A stretch of 64,000 nucleotides of DNA from an uncultured Clostridia bacterium (GTDB lineage: Bacteria; Bacillota; Clostridia; Oscillospirales; Acutalibacteraceae). Each line of letters opens with the position of its first letter. Position 1 is the stretch's first letter. Under the pieces are notes generated by a model, which made no database searches, was not told the origin of the DNA, and saw nothing but the letters and a program-made list of their open reading frames with translations. The stretch spans positions 21,036 to 85,035 of the forward strand of contig CANQJS010000005.1 in assembly GCA_947624285.1 (NCBI GenBank), given 5' to 3'. Position numbers and translations under genes: made by a program. Below, in pieces: positions 43,767 through 52,547 of the stretch.

Positions 43767-45120
43767 ATTTTTCTTCTATTACTCGGAATCTTGTAAATTC
43801 CCCGTCAAAAATCATCTTGACGGTACCAACGCCGCCGTGCCTGTTTTTGGCGACTATGACCTCGGTGAGGTTTGCGTCCACATCTTCTTGGCTTTCTTCA
43901 TCGAGTTCATTTTTATAATAATACGGTCTGTATAAGAAAAGAACGATATCCGCATCCTGCTCTATAGATCCCGATTCTCTCAAATCGGAAAGCTGCGGTC
44001 TGTGGGATTTTCCTCTTCCCTCCGTTCCACGCGAAAGCTGTGCGCAGCAGACAACAGGGATATTCAGATCCTTTGCCATCATTTTCAGCATTCTGGTTAT
44101 CTCGGTAACCTCCTGAACACGGTTTTCCTTTCTTGAGGAGGACTGTATAAGCCCGAGATAATCGACTATAACAAGATCCACATCTCTCATTCTCTTTACG
44201 GTGGATTTTATATCGGAGACCGTAAGCGACGACGAGTCGTCAAGCCATAACTCATATTTTTCCAGCTTGCCCGCCGCGTTTCCGAGCCTTGTCCATTCAT
44301 CGGGGGTGAGGTCGCCGCGTCTTAGCTTTTGACTGTCCACACCGGAATTGGCCGCAAGTATTCTTTCGGCAAGCTGTTCCTTAGTCATCTCAAGGCTGAA
44401 GAAAAGGCACTTTTTGCCGGAAGCGGAAACATTCTGGGCAAGATTCAGCGCAAACGATGTTTTTCCCATTGCCGGTCGCGCGCCTATAAGAATTAAATCG
44501 GACTTGCTAAGACCTGTTATGTATTCATCAAGCATACCAAATCCTGTAGATACGGGCTTGTAAAGCTCTTTATCATCCCCCGTCAGTTTTCCAAGGCGGT
44601 CATAAACCTCGTTTAAAACTACATAGGAGAGTTTTCTCGGACCTTCCCTATCCTTATCCTGACGAATCTTATAAATCGTATCCTCGGCGAAATTGAGCAG
44701 AGTCCTCGCGTCCTCGCTGCCCTCCTGCGCCTTTTCTATCAAGTCCTGCGATACGCCTATAAGCGTGCGAAGAAGATATTTTTCCTCAACGATTTTCGCG
44801 TAAGTCTCCACATTTGCTACCGACGGCACGCTGTCCTTCAGCGTGAGGAGATATTCCCTGCCGCCGGCGGTGTCAAACCTGCCGGATTTTACAAGAGCAT
44901 CGGCTATTACGACCGGATCTATCTTTGTTTCCGTAAATGAAAACATCGAAAGCATCGAGCCGTAAATTATCCTGTGCTGTTCAAGGAAGAAATAATCCTG
45001 CTTAAGAAACGAGATTTTTTTCATACATTCCGAATCATTCAAAATTGAGCCGAGAACGGCCTGCTCCGCTTCGAGGCTGTAGGGAAGCGATAATGAACTT
45101 GTAGTATTGTAATCAGGCAT
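43747..45120 (-). CDS. dnaB: Replicative DNA helicase DnaB
   Basis: A hexameric helicase that unwinds DNA ahead of the replisome (dnaC in Bacillus naming). 457 residues: N-terminal domain SLPYSLEAEQAVLGSIL, a linker, then the RecA-like core with Walker A GARPAMGKTSFAL, Walker B VDLVIVDYLGLI, and the DLRESGSIEQDADIVLFLYR motif. It follows rplI in the common rplI-dnaB order. Confidence 0.97.
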   Translation of the reverse strand: MPDYNTTSSLSLPYSLEAEQAVLGSILNDSECMKKISFLKQDYFFLEQHRIIYGSMLSMFSFTETKIDPVVIADALVKSGRFDTAGGREYLLTLKDSVPSVANVETYAKIVEEKYLLRTLIGVSQDLIEKAQEGSEDARTLLNFAEDTIYKIRQDKDREGPRKLSYVVLNEVYDRLGKLTGDDKELYKPVSTGFGMLDEYITGLSKSDLILIGARPAMGKTSFALNLAQNVSASGKKCLFFSLEMTKEQLAERILAANSGVDSQKLRRGDLTPDEWTRLGNAAGKLEKYELWLDDSSSLTVSDIKSTVKRMRDVDLVIVDYLGLIQSSSRKENRVQEVTEITRMLKMMAKDLNIPVVCCAQLSRGTEGRGKSHRPQLSDLRESGSIEQDADIVLFLYRPYYYKNELDEESQEDVDANLTEVIVAKNRHGGVGTVKMIFDGEFTRFRVIEEKYERQDN

Positions 45121-45158
45121 TTTTATCTTTCCTTATCTGAAATGAAATTAAAATTCCG

Positions 45159-45602
45159 TTACGCTTCCGCCACCTGAACATATATCCTTGCGGATATGCC
45201 CTGATAGACCTTGACCTCAGCCTCGGCGGTGCCGAACTGCTTTATATCATCCATAGATATTTTGCGTTTATCAATATCTATTCCGAGAGTTTCCTTGATT
45301 TTTTCGGCAACATCCTTAGCGGTGACCGAGCCGAAAAGTCTGCCGTTCGCGCCCGCCTTGGCAGTTACCTTAAAGGTCTTGCCGTCAAGCTGTTCGGCGT
45401 ATTCCTTTGCCGCCTTGATCTCCTCCGCCTTATGGTATTTTTGGGCGCTTTCCTTGTTTTTCAGCTCGTTCATAGCCGTGGCGTTCGCTTCAACGGCAAG
45501 TCCGTTCGGAAAAAGATAATTTCTCGCGTAGCCGTTTGAGGCGTTTACAAGCTCGCCTTTCTTGCCTAAATTTTTAACATCCTGTTTAAGAATAACTTTC
45601 AT
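45159..45602 (-). CDS. rplI: 50S ribosomal protein L9
   Basis: Binds domain V of 23S rRNA. 147 residues. The N-terminal domain MKVILKQDVKNLGKKGELVNASNGYARNYLFP matches the L9 signature, followed by the long connecting helix and the C-terminal domain (GRLFGSVTAKDVAEKI). A GGAGGAAAACGGT stretch precedes the ATG. It lies 12 bases after the RNase J gene. Confidence 0.97.
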   Translation of the reverse strand: MKVILKQDVKNLGKKGELVNASNGYARNYLFPNGLAVEANATAMNELKNKESAQKYHKAEEIKAAKEYAEQLDGKTFKVTAKAGANGRLFGSVTAKDVAEKIKETLGIDIDKRKISMDDIKQFGTAEAEVKVYQGISARIYVQVAEA

Positions 45603-45614
45603 ACCGTTTTCCTC

Positions 45615-47390
45615 CTAAATTTCCATAAGCACAGGCAAAATCATAGGGCTGCGCTTCGTTTTTTCATACATCAGTCGGGAGATCTCGTCACGAAGTCTGC
45701 TTTTTACAGAATTCCAGTCCTTGTATCTGCTGTCATAAGTGTCCTCTATTATCTTCGTGGCAAGATTTCTCGCACATTTCATAAGCTCCTCGTTTTCTCT
45801 TACATAAACGAAGCCTCTGCTCACCACATCGGGCCCGCTTTGTATCTCTCCCGAATAGCTGTCTATCGTAGCCACAATAACGATGAGACCGTCCTGCGAA
45901 AGGCGCTTTCTGTCATTCAAAACTATATCGCCGACATCGCCCACGCCTATGCCGTCAACATAGACCTCGCCGCTCGGAACGGAATCAACATACTTTACGC
46001 TGTCCTCAGAGATTTCGATACGGTCGCCTATTGAGCCGACATAGATATTCGAATTGCCGTAGCCCATAGCCTGCGCAAGCTGAGCGTGCTTGCGAAGATG
46101 CTTTTGCTCGCCGTGAACGGGAATGAAAAACTTGGGCTTTATTACGCCCATCATAAGCTTGAGTTCCTCTTGGCAGGCGTGACCCGAAACATGCACCTCG
46201 TACATCTTTTCGTATATCACTTCAATGCCGTGCTTCATAAGCTCGTTTACGACATTCGCCACCATTTTTTCATTGCCGGGTATCGGCGTGGCGGAGATTA
46301 TAACATAATCGTTCGGCGAGGCGACTACCTTTCTGTGCTCCCCGAAAGCGATTTTCGTAAGCGCGCTCATAGGCTCGCCCTGAGAGCCCGTTGTTATTAT
46401 AACAAGGTTTTCATCGGCGTAATTCTTTATATTGTCTATATTTATCAAAATATTTTCGGGCACATTCAGATAACCGAGCTCCTCGCCTACCTGAACAAGA
46501 TTTTCAAGGCTTCTGCCCACTACCGCGACCTTGCGCTTAAGACGGCGCGCCACATCTATTATCTGCTGAACGCGATGGATATTTGATGCAAAGGTGGCGA
46601 CGACTATCCTGCGCCTTCCCGCTTTTCTGAAAAGGTTTTCAAATGATTCGCCAACCGTTTTTTCGCTCATCGTGTAGCCGGGGCGCTCGGCGTTCGTAGA
46701 ATCCTGAAACAGCGCGAGAACGCCTTTTTTGCCGTACTCCGCAAAGCGGGTGAGGTCTATCATATCTCCGTCTACGGGAGTGGTATCTATCTTAAAATCG
46801 CCCGTGTGAATGAGTATTCCCGCGGGGCAGCGTATCGCGAGCCCTACCGCGTCGGGAATAGAGTGGTTTACATGGATAAGCTCTATATTGAACGAGCCGA
46901 GAGTGATATTATCCCTCGGGTTTATTTCAACAAGCTTGGTGCTTTGAAGCAGACCGTGCTCCGCGAGTTTGCCCTTTATAAGCCCTATGGTGAGCTTTGT
47001 GGCGTAAATAGGAATATTCACCTTTTTAAGCAGGTACGGTATGCCGCCGATATGATCCTCGTGCCCGTGCGTTATGATGAGCCCCCTTATCTTATCGGCA
47101 TTTTTTTCAATGTAGGTAAAATCGGGTATTACAAGGTCAACGCCCGGAAGCTCGTCGCCCGGGAATGCTATGCCGCAGTCAAGAATAAACATATCGTCCT
47201 TATACTCATAGACGGTCATATTCTTGCCTATCTCGTTCATTCCGCCCAAAAAGGCAACACGAACAGACTCCTTTTCCTGAATCGGCAGAAGCGCAGACCT
47301 TCTATTGACCTTGCGGTAAGTGTAGTAGCGCTTGCCGGAATTCCGTTTTCCGACGGCGCTCTTATCGCCGGTCATATTCTGTTTTGCCAT
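45615..47390 (-). CDS. rnj: Ribonuclease J
   Basis: A metallo-beta-lactamase-fold RNase with endo- and 5'-3' exonuclease activity, central to mRNA turnover in Firmicutes. 591 residues from the ATG at 47390, preceded by AAAGGAG (the track start is 12 codons earlier). Motifs: THGHEDHIGG zinc site, HTGDFKID, and the beta-CASP region with FKIDTTPVDG and PVHGEQKHL. It starts with a basic Lys/Arg-rich extension. It heads the rnj-rplI-dnaB-tilS-ftsH operon from a consensus promoter. The J1/J2 class is not distinguishable here. Confidence 0.95.
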   Translation of the reverse strand: MAKQNMTGDKSAVGKRNSGKRYYTYRKVNRRSALLPIQEKESVRVAFLGGMNEIGKNMTVYEYKDDMFILDCGIAFPGDELPGVDLVIPDFTYIEKNADKIRGLIITHGHEDHIGGIPYLLKKVNIPIYATKLTIGLIKGKLAEHGLLQSTKLVEINPRDNITLGSFNIELIHVNHSIPDAVGLAIRCPAGILIHTGDFKIDTTPVDGDMIDLTRFAEYGKKGVLALFQDSTNAERPGYTMSEKTVGESFENLFRKAGRRRIVVATFASNIHRVQQIIDVARRLKRKVAVVGRSLENLVQVGEELGYLNVPENILINIDNIKNYADENLVIITTGSQGEPMSALTKIAFGEHRKVVASPNDYVIISATPIPGNEKMVANVVNELMKHGIEVIYEKMYEVHVSGHACQEELKLMMGVIKPKFFIPVHGEQKHLRKHAQLAQAMGYGNSNIYVGSIGDRIEISEDSVKYVDSVPSGEVYVDGIGVGDVGDIVLNDRKRLSQDGLIVIVATIDSYSGEIQSGPDVVSRGFVYVRENEELMKCARNLATKIIEDTYDSRYKDWNSVKSRLRDEISRLMYEKTKRSPMILPVLMEI

Positions 47391-47436
47391 TAAATTTACT
47401 CCTTTATAAATATTTTTCCGAAACATAATTAGATAT

Positions 47437-47465
47437 ATAATATATTATATTATTCCAAATGTCAA
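47437..47465 (-). promoter_or_regulatory. Promoter of the rnj-rplI-dnaB-tilS-ftsH operon
   Basis: Minus strand: TTGACA, 17-bp spacer, TATTAT, about 45 bases before the rnj ATG, in a very AT-rich setting. No terminator is seen between the five genes. Confidence 0.85.
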
Positions 47466-47519
47466 GTCAATAGGTGCGAAAGCCGCCGTACATTTATCCG
47501 CCCGATCAAAACCCATATA

Positions 47520-47548
47520 TTGATTATTACCGTATTTTATGATAAAAT
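47520..47548 (+). promoter_or_regulatory. Promoter of rnhA
   Basis: TTGATT, 17-bp spacer, TAAAAT, about 20 bases before the rnhA ATG; an AGGTGG ribosome site follows. Confidence 0.75.
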
Positions 47549-47569
47549 ATTCCGACAGGTGGATGAATA

Positions 47570-48007
47570 ATGAAAAATGTTGAAATATATACCGACGGCG
47601 CTTGCAGCGGCAACCCCGGCAAAGGCGGCTGGGGCGCGGTGCTCGTTTACGGTGAGCGAAAAAAAGAAATAAGCGGCGGCAATGAAAACACCACAAACAA
47701 CAGGATGGAGCTGACCGCCGTTATAGAATCGCTTAAAGCGCTGAAAGAGCCGTGCAATGTGACCCTTACGACGGATTCAAAATATGTTTGCGAGGCAATA
47801 AATCAAAATTGGCTTTATTCATGGAAAAGCAATGGCTGGAAAAAAGCCGATAAAAAGCCTGCTTTAAATGTTGATTTGTGGGAAGAATTACTGCCGCTGC
47901 TTGAAAAGCACAATGTGAAATTCATTTGGGTAAAGGGGCACAGCGGCCACCCCTACAATGAAAGGTGCGACGAAATGGCTGTGAGCGAATATCTTAAGCT
48001 GAAATAA
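47570..48007 (+). CDS. rnhA: Ribonuclease HI
   Basis: Degrades RNA in RNA-DNA hybrids. 145 residues with the complete catalytic set: Asp9 in [12 protein letters not shown], Glu in NRMELTAV, Asp in TTDSKYV and Asp in NERCDEMA, plus the basic handle [13 protein letters not shown] and [12 protein letters not shown]. It has its own plus-strand promoter and is followed by a hairpin-rich stretch ending at a strong terminator. Confidence 0.97.
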   Translation: MKNVEIYTDGACSGNPGKGGWGAVLVYGERKKEISGGNENTTNNRMELTAVIESLKALKEPCNVTLTTDSKYVCEAINQNWLYSWKSNGWKKADKKPALNVDLWEELLPLLEKHNVKFIWVKGHSGHPYNERCDEMAVSEYLKLK

Positions 48008-48057
48008 CTGCCGCAAAGCAAAACCGTTTCGCGGAAAAATAATTTTTGCTATTGCAA

Positions 48058-48083
48058 AACGCCCGACAAAAGCCGGGCGTTCC
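48058..48083 (+). terminator. First hairpin after rnhA
   Basis: AACGCCCG ACAAAAGC CGGGCGTT, an 8-bp stem without a T run. It resembles the strong terminator at 48363-48393 in sequence, so it may be a related copy rather than an efficient terminator. Confidence 0.5.
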
Positions 48084-48084
48084 A

Positions 48085-48248
48085 GCGTGTAGAAAAAGTC
48101 AAGAAAACAGATTTCTACACGCCGGCAGACTTCGAGAAACGGAACTGAATTTGCCTTTCGGCAATTCGTCGGCGTACATAGGTACGGTAGAGTTGCCGAA
48201 AGGTGAAAGCGCCGAAAGCCGCTTGAATTCGATGTTCAAGCGGCTTTT
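48085..48248. repeat. Array of inverted repeats in the rnhA downstream region
   Basis: Three consecutive palindromic modules lie here: GCGTGTAGAAA / TTTCTACACGC (11 bp), CCTTTCGGCAA / TTGCCGAAAGG (11 bp, with a nested CGTAC/GTACG hairpin in its loop) and AAAGCCGCTTGAA / TTCAAGCGGCTTT (13 bp). A 79-codon plus-strand frame crosses them but looks incidental. The array has the look of a dispersed intergenic element or structured RNA. The rest of the 48008-48390 gap holds two weaker hairpins (48290-48308 and 48337-48363). Confidence 0.65.
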
Positions 48249-48362
48249 CCAATGCAGTTGTTATTTATATAATATACCGACTTGAATTTTTATCGGCGAT
48301 ACCGATAACGCAAACATAATTATTTTATCGGCGTGGTTCAGACCGCTTTATCGACAGTCTGA

Positions 48363-48393
48363 AACGCCCGACTTTCGTCGGGCGTTCCTTTTT
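48363..48393 (+). terminator. Strong terminator at the end of the rnhA downstream region
   Basis: AACGCCCGAC TTTC GTCGGGCGTT, a perfect 10-bp stem followed by CCTTTTTATT on the plus strand. It also lies directly after the converging hypothetical gene and may help to end that transcript. Confidence 0.88.
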
Positions 48394-49045
48394 ATTGAGC
48401 TGTCGTATTCTGTGCATTCAAAGCGGTGGTCGGCGCGCTTTGGGGCGATGTGCTCTGCGCGGTAGTGCTTGCCGTTGTTGCGGCGGCGGTAGTTTCATAT
48501 TTGCTTATAAGTCCGCTTGAAATGATATATTTTGTTTCGTATTTCAGGCTGTAGGAATCAAGCAACGCCAAAACCTCCTCGCTGATAAAAACGGGGTCTG
48601 CGCTTTCATCCTGAACTGTCAGCGGTGTTGACGGGTCAAGATATTTTATTTTCCTTGTGAGACCGTTGACGCCTTCGACCTCCTCGCCCTCAAAGAAAAT
48701 ATAAGTGCCCTTTACGGTTATGACATTTTTAAATCTGTCCTCAACGCTTGTGGTGCTTTCCTTAGTGGGCGCAGTGGTATTTTTATTTTCATCACCGCCG
48801 AAAACTCCGCCGTAATAAAGACCGCATATAACAGCAACAATAATTACGACGAGTATCAAAAAGTAAGGCCATTTTTTCTTTTTCTTAACTTTTTTGAATC
48901 GGTGACGCTCAAGAGTCGAATTGTTTTCTTCCGAATGGGTGATCTCTACCTCCACCTTATTCGCGGTTTCGACATATGAAGCATCCGTGATTTTGTGAAC
49001 AACCAGCGGGCTGTCGAGCCTTTCATCATCAAATTCAACAGACAT
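48392..49045 (-). CDS. Single-pass membrane protein, unknown function
   Basis: 217 residues from the ATG at 49045, which has AAAGGAT before it; the track's longer start falls in the promoter. A cytoplasmic N-terminal region rich in Glu/Asp/Thr is followed by a very basic stretch (KKVKKKKKW), one membrane helix at about 59-80 and an extracellular part with a small folded segment (about 105-185). The end is a Thr/Ala/Ser-rich tail. No family is recognised. It is transcribed divergently from the ROK kinase gene. Confidence 0.7.
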   Translation of the reverse strand: MSVEFDDERLDSPLVVHKITDASYVETANKVEVEITHSEENNSTLERHRFKKVKKKKKWPYFLILVVIIVAVICGLYYGGVFGGDENKNTTAPTKESTTSVEDRFKNVITVKGTYIFFEGEEVEGVNGLTRKIKYLDPSTPLTVQDESADPVFISEEVLALLDSYSLKYETKYIISSGLISKYETTAAATTASTTAQSTSPQSAPTTALNAQNTTAQ

Positions 49046-49127
49046 AGATATTATCCTTTTCAACACATTGCAGGCTTGCAAATATTCATTCGGCGGGGCA
49101 AAGCCTGCGGCTTTCCGCCTAAAATTT

Positions 49128-49156
49128 ATTGTATCATAAAATTCAAATTTTTTCAA
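49128..49156 (-). promoter_or_regulatory. Promoter of the membrane protein gene
   Basis: Minus strand: TTGAAA, 17-bp spacer, TACAAT. The leader of about 80 bases contains a GC-rich imperfect hairpin (AGGCGGAAAGCC region). The -35 lies 6 bases from the -35 of the divergent ROK promoter. Confidence 0.75.
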
Positions 49157-49162
49157 TATGGA

Positions 49163-49191
49163 TTGAATATAAGTTATTTAACTGCTATAAT
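49163..49191 (+). promoter_or_regulatory. Promoter of the ROK kinase gene
   Basis: TTGAAT, 17-bp spacer, TATAAT, about 34 bases before the ATG at 49226. Back to back with the promoter at 49128-49156, so one regulator could affect both. Confidence 0.8.
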
Positions 49192-49225
49192 TATTTATAA
49201 CGGGCAAAAAACAGGAGTGAGTACC

Positions 49226-50107
49226 ATGAAAATTCTTACCTTCGATATAGGAGGAACAAATATTAAATATGCCCTTTGCGACGGGAGATTTCGCTTGTAT
49301 GACAAGCACACAATTCCCACACAGGCGGAGCTCGGCGGTCAAAGTATCATCAACAAGGTGATAAGCATAATCGAGCAATACGACGGCGTTGACAGAGTTG
49401 CCGTAAGCACCGCGGGGCAGGTCGATTCCGTAAACGGCATAGTCGTTTATTCCACAAAAAATATTCCCTACTACACGGGAATGCTCGTAAAAAAAATAAT
49501 AGAAAATAAAACCGGCATACCCACATATGTTGAAAACGATGTTAATGCCGCCGCGATAGGCGAGGCAAAATTCGGCGCGGCGCGCGGCTCTTCGGATTTC
49601 ATATGCCTTACATTCGGCACGGGGATCGGCGGAGCGATATATATAAACGATAAGCTGTATAAGGGAGTAGGCTCCGCCGCCGGAGAATTCGGGCATATAA
49701 TCACCCACGCGGGCGGCAGAGAATGCACCTGCGGCGGCGAGGGCTGCTATGAGCAGTACGCCTCGGCGAAGGCGCTGATACAAAAGGTGGAGAGCATTAC
49801 AGGCAAGGTGATGAACGGCTTTGATATATTCCGTGAGGAAAATTTCAACAATCCCGAAATCCGCCACGAGATAGATATATGGATAGACGAAATCATAATA
49901 GGGCTTAAAAGCATTATTTATTCCTTTAATCCATCGCTGCTTGTGCTGGGCGGAGGAATTATGAACGAGGAATATATTATTGAGCTTATAGACAGGAAAA
50001 TTTATAAACAGCTTATGGAAAATTACAGAAATGTAAATATAGTCAACACGGAGCTCGGCAACGACGCGGCTCTGCTCGGCGCAGCTTACGCCGTATCAAA
50101 GCTGTAA
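49226..50107 (+). CDS. ROK family sugar kinase
   Basis: A 293-residue cytosolic kinase of the ROK family that phosphorylates glucose or related hexoses or amino sugars with ATP. Phosphate-binding loop DIGGTNIKYA at 7-16, catalytic Asp105 in VENDVNAAA, second ATP motif GTGIGGAIY, and zinc site His157 (EFGH) with C167, C169 and C174 (CTCGGEGCYEQ). No N-terminal helix-turn-helix, so it is an enzyme rather than a repressor. The ORF track extends upstream through the promoter; the ATG at 49226 with AGGAG is correct. The substrate cannot be told. Confidence 0.92.
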   Translation: MKILTFDIGGTNIKYALCDGRFRLYDKHTIPTQAELGGQSIINKVISIIEQYDGVDRVAVSTAGQVDSVNGIVVYSTKNIPYYTGMLVKKIIENKTGIPTYVENDVNAAAIGEAKFGAARGSSDFICLTFGTGIGGAIYINDKLYKGVGSAAGEFGHIITHAGGRECTCGGEGCYEQYASAKALIQKVESITGKVMNGFDIFREENFNNPEIRHEIDIWIDEIIIGLKSIIYSFNPSLLVLGGGIMNEEYIIELIDRKIYKQLMENYRNVNIVNTELGNDAALLGAAYAVSKL

Positions 50108-50138
50108 AATTATGATGAATTTTGTTTATCAAATCAAT

Positions 50139-50176
50139 AGGTGCAATACCGTTTCGGCATTGCACCTTAATTTTTA
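50139..50176 (+). terminator. Terminator after the ROK kinase
   Basis: GGTGCAATACCG TTTC GGCATTGCACC followed by TTAATTTTT; an 11- to 12-bp stem with one mismatch. It overlaps the stop of the converging GH30 gene. Confidence 0.88.
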
Positions 50177-51544
50177 TTTCAGTATAACCGTTATAAGCGA
50201 CAGGGCTTTTAAAGGAATATTCTTTTTAAATTCGCCGCTGTATATCTCGCAGAGCTCCTCATTTTGGCTTGATCTTATTATCCGCATTTGCGAAAAATCG
50301 CCGTTTATTTCAATTTCGGAATCCCAGCGCTCGTTTACTATAACAACGACCGTTTCCCCGGCGGGCGTTTCAAAGGCGAAAATATTCAAATCGTTGATAT
50401 CGGAGCTTACATTATAGCCTATATCAAGGGCAACGGAGCCGATGGGGATAAATTTGGTGTAGTGCGCGAATCCCCAATACCGCTTGCAGACATACCATTC
50501 CGAGAAATCCTCTTTCGCGGTGATGACAGCGTCGCAGAAATTGCGCCCGTTTTTGGCTATCGCGTAGCCGTTCACCGCCACCCACGAGGTCCAGCTTTCC
50601 GCGCCGGCGTAGATTATATCCTGCCCGATGATCCTTGCGGTGATGAGCGCGCCCCGAAAATCCTTTGTGTGGCTTTTGTTGGGCAGCTCGCACCATTCGC
50701 TCATATCAAAGCGGAGCTCGGGATGCTTTGAGACGATATTCTTTTTGAAATTATAGCGTTCTTCGGGGCTTGAGTCGTGGTGATATGAATGATAGGCGAA
50801 AACATCCGTAACGCTCATAACGAGCTCATCGGCAAGCATCGCTTCAAGATATTCCTGCGTATGATCCGCCATACTGCCGCTTTCCGGCGCGTAGAGCTTA
50901 ACAGGCATATTTCTTTTGATTATTTCCTCGGCAAAGATATGGTAAACCTCCATCATCTCTTCGGTTTCGTAATGGCAGCCCTCCTGCCACACATATGAGC
51001 CGCCCCACTTCCACTGGGGCTCATTTATGGGGCTTATGTATTTTACGGGGAAGCCCTCATCAAGAAAATGCTGAGTGACGGTGAGAAAATAATCGGCAAA
51101 CTTTCTGTAATTTGCTTTAGGAATATTGCAGGTGCTTTTCAAAAGACTGCCTGACGCCTGACCTGTTGAGGTTTGGGAATAGTGGGGCGAATTTGCAAAC
51201 AGGATAAGCGTATCCACATTCCCCGTATCAAGGCAAAGGCGCATCATATTCATGGCATTTTTATCACGCGAGAAATCCCAGCTCGTCTCCCCCGTTTCGG
51301 CGTCAAAAAGCATAAAGCTTTCAGATCTGCGCCACGAGTCTTTTACTCTGAAATTATCGGGATCGGTGCCGCCGCCCACATTGTAGCGGTAAATGTTGAG
51401 ATGAAGCCCGCTGTCGCCGTACAGAAGCTCCGCTATCTCCTTTGCGGTTTTTTCATCGGCGCAGTATTGGCTCCACCAGCAAGCGGAAGTGCCCCAGCCC
51501 TTGAGAGTTTGGAGCTTTTTCGGATTTTTCAAATTGATTTTCAT
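50174..51544 (-). CDS. Glycoside hydrolase family 30-like enzyme
   Basis: 456 residues with a (beta/alpha)8 barrel and a C-terminal beta-sandwich, in the style of GH30 (COG5520 O-glycosyl hydrolase). The start KGWGTSACWW and RYNVGGG are typical; the acid/base is Glu175 in SPINEPQ and the nucleophile is Glu283 in DMSEWCEL. No signal peptide is visible, so it may act in the cytosol on imported oligosaccharides. GH30 members cut beta-1,6-galactan, beta-1,6-glucan, xylan or fucosides; the exact specificity is unknown. It lies 12 bases after the fliB-like gene. Confidence 0.87.
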   Translation of the reverse strand: MKINLKNPKKLQTLKGWGTSACWWSQYCADEKTAKEIAELLYGDSGLHLNIYRYNVGGGTDPDNFRVKDSWRRSESFMLFDAETGETSWDFSRDKNAMNMMRLCLDTGNVDTLILFANSPHYSQTSTGQASGSLLKSTCNIPKANYRKFADYFLTVTQHFLDEGFPVKYISPINEPQWKWGGSYVWQEGCHYETEEMMEVYHIFAEEIIKRNMPVKLYAPESGSMADHTQEYLEAMLADELVMSVTDVFAYHSYHHDSSPEERYNFKKNIVSKHPELRFDMSEWCELPNKSHTKDFRGALITARIIGQDIIYAGAESWTSWVAVNGYAIAKNGRNFCDAVITAKEDFSEWYVCKRYWGFAHYTKFIPIGSVALDIGYNVSSDINDLNIFAFETPAGETVVVIVNERWDSEIEINGDFSQMRIIRSSQNEELCEIYSGEFKKNIPLKALSLITVILK

Positions 51545-51556
51545 ACCTGTGTTTCC

Positions 51557-52516
51557 TTAAATTAAATGATTTTTTAATGCCAAAGCGCTGAAATTTACAT
51601 TTTTTCTCAGCTCTTTTTTATACCTTTCCATATTCACATCGCTGTGCTCCGTCTCCTTGCTCCAAAGGTGGAGCGTCCACGGATCGTTGCCGAAATAAGC
51701 GGGTATCAGCACGCCGACAACAGCCATTTTCACCTTGGAAAGCACATCGCCGTCAAAAACAGCGGTGAGAAAATATCTGTAAAGAAAATACACGGCGATA
51801 TTTTCACAAACGCAGTCGTCGGGAAATTCGGGCTTTTCGCCGTGATTTTTTACCTTTTCTACCCATTCCTCGTTTATGAGCTCGGGGTTAATAAAGACAT
51901 CGAAAAACGGCATTCCCCGCTTGCCCTGTGAGTATTTTCCTATCCCGTTTTGCAAAGCCGTGCCGAAATCAAGAAGCTCGCAAAGCCTTTCGCCGATTCT
52001 TTTGCTCTTATTAGAAATAATTTCATACGCCGTTTTTCTTGCGCCGAGCAGTTTAAAATATAACTGAGCGTTTATATTATTGAGCGTTGGGGGCGAATCG
52101 TTCACCTGCGTGTCAAAAGCGAGAGGGTCTTTTAAATTCCATATCATTTCGCTTGCGACGGGGCAGGAAAAGGAAAGCCCCATTTCTCTTGTTCCCCCGA
52201 AATCGTTTATAAAGCGGGGAAAATTGCGGCAGGTAAAGGGCGTGTGGCGCTGACCTATCGCGATGTGCATATCGCAGAGGTTTTCATCATTTAAAAACGG
52301 GCATCTTTTCCGCGGTGTTAAGCGAAAAATCACATTGCCGAACTCGTCTTTGCCGAGCACGCTTTGAATGCGCTTTGCGAAATCGCCTTCAAGGGTTTTG
52401 TAGTATGCCAGCGATTCCTCATCGGCGTCTACCTCCCACCCTTGGCAGCAGGAATCGGGGCATTCGCCCGCTATACATTTAAAATCTTTATAAAAGGATG
52501 GCGTTACAATTTTCAT
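51557..52516 (-). CDS. FliB-like lysine N-methylase
   Basis: 319 residues matching the FliB (flagellin lysine-N-methylase) family. A cysteine cluster near the N-terminus (CIAGECPDSCCQGWEVD) and RCPFLNDENLCDMHIAIG...TPFTCRNFPR suggest an iron-sulfur or metal site. No flagellar genes occur in the window, so flagellin may not be its target. The family is common in non-motile Clostridia. It sits between alr and the GH30 gene with short gaps, in one operon. Confidence 0.87.
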   Translation of the reverse strand: MKIVTPSFYKDFKCIAGECPDSCCQGWEVDADEESLAYYKTLEGDFAKRIQSVLGKDEFGNVIFRLTPRKRCPFLNDENLCDMHIAIGQRHTPFTCRNFPRFINDFGGTREMGLSFSCPVASEMIWNLKDPLAFDTQVNDSPPTLNNINAQLYFKLLGARKTAYEIISNKSKRIGERLCELLDFGTALQNGIGKYSQGKRGMPFFDVFINPELINEEWVEKVKNHGEKPEFPDDCVCENIAVYFLYRYFLTAVFDGDVLSKVKMAVVGVLIPAYFGNDPWTLHLWSKETEHSDVNMERYKKELRKNVNFSALALKNHLI

Positions 52517-52547
52517 ATCTTAAATTGATTATACTATCGGTATATTT

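Noticed and set aside
48046-48285. 79-aa plus-strand ORF downstream of rnhA
   Set aside because: It runs through three perfect hairpins, lacks a ribosome site and has odd composition; treated as a by-product of the structured element.
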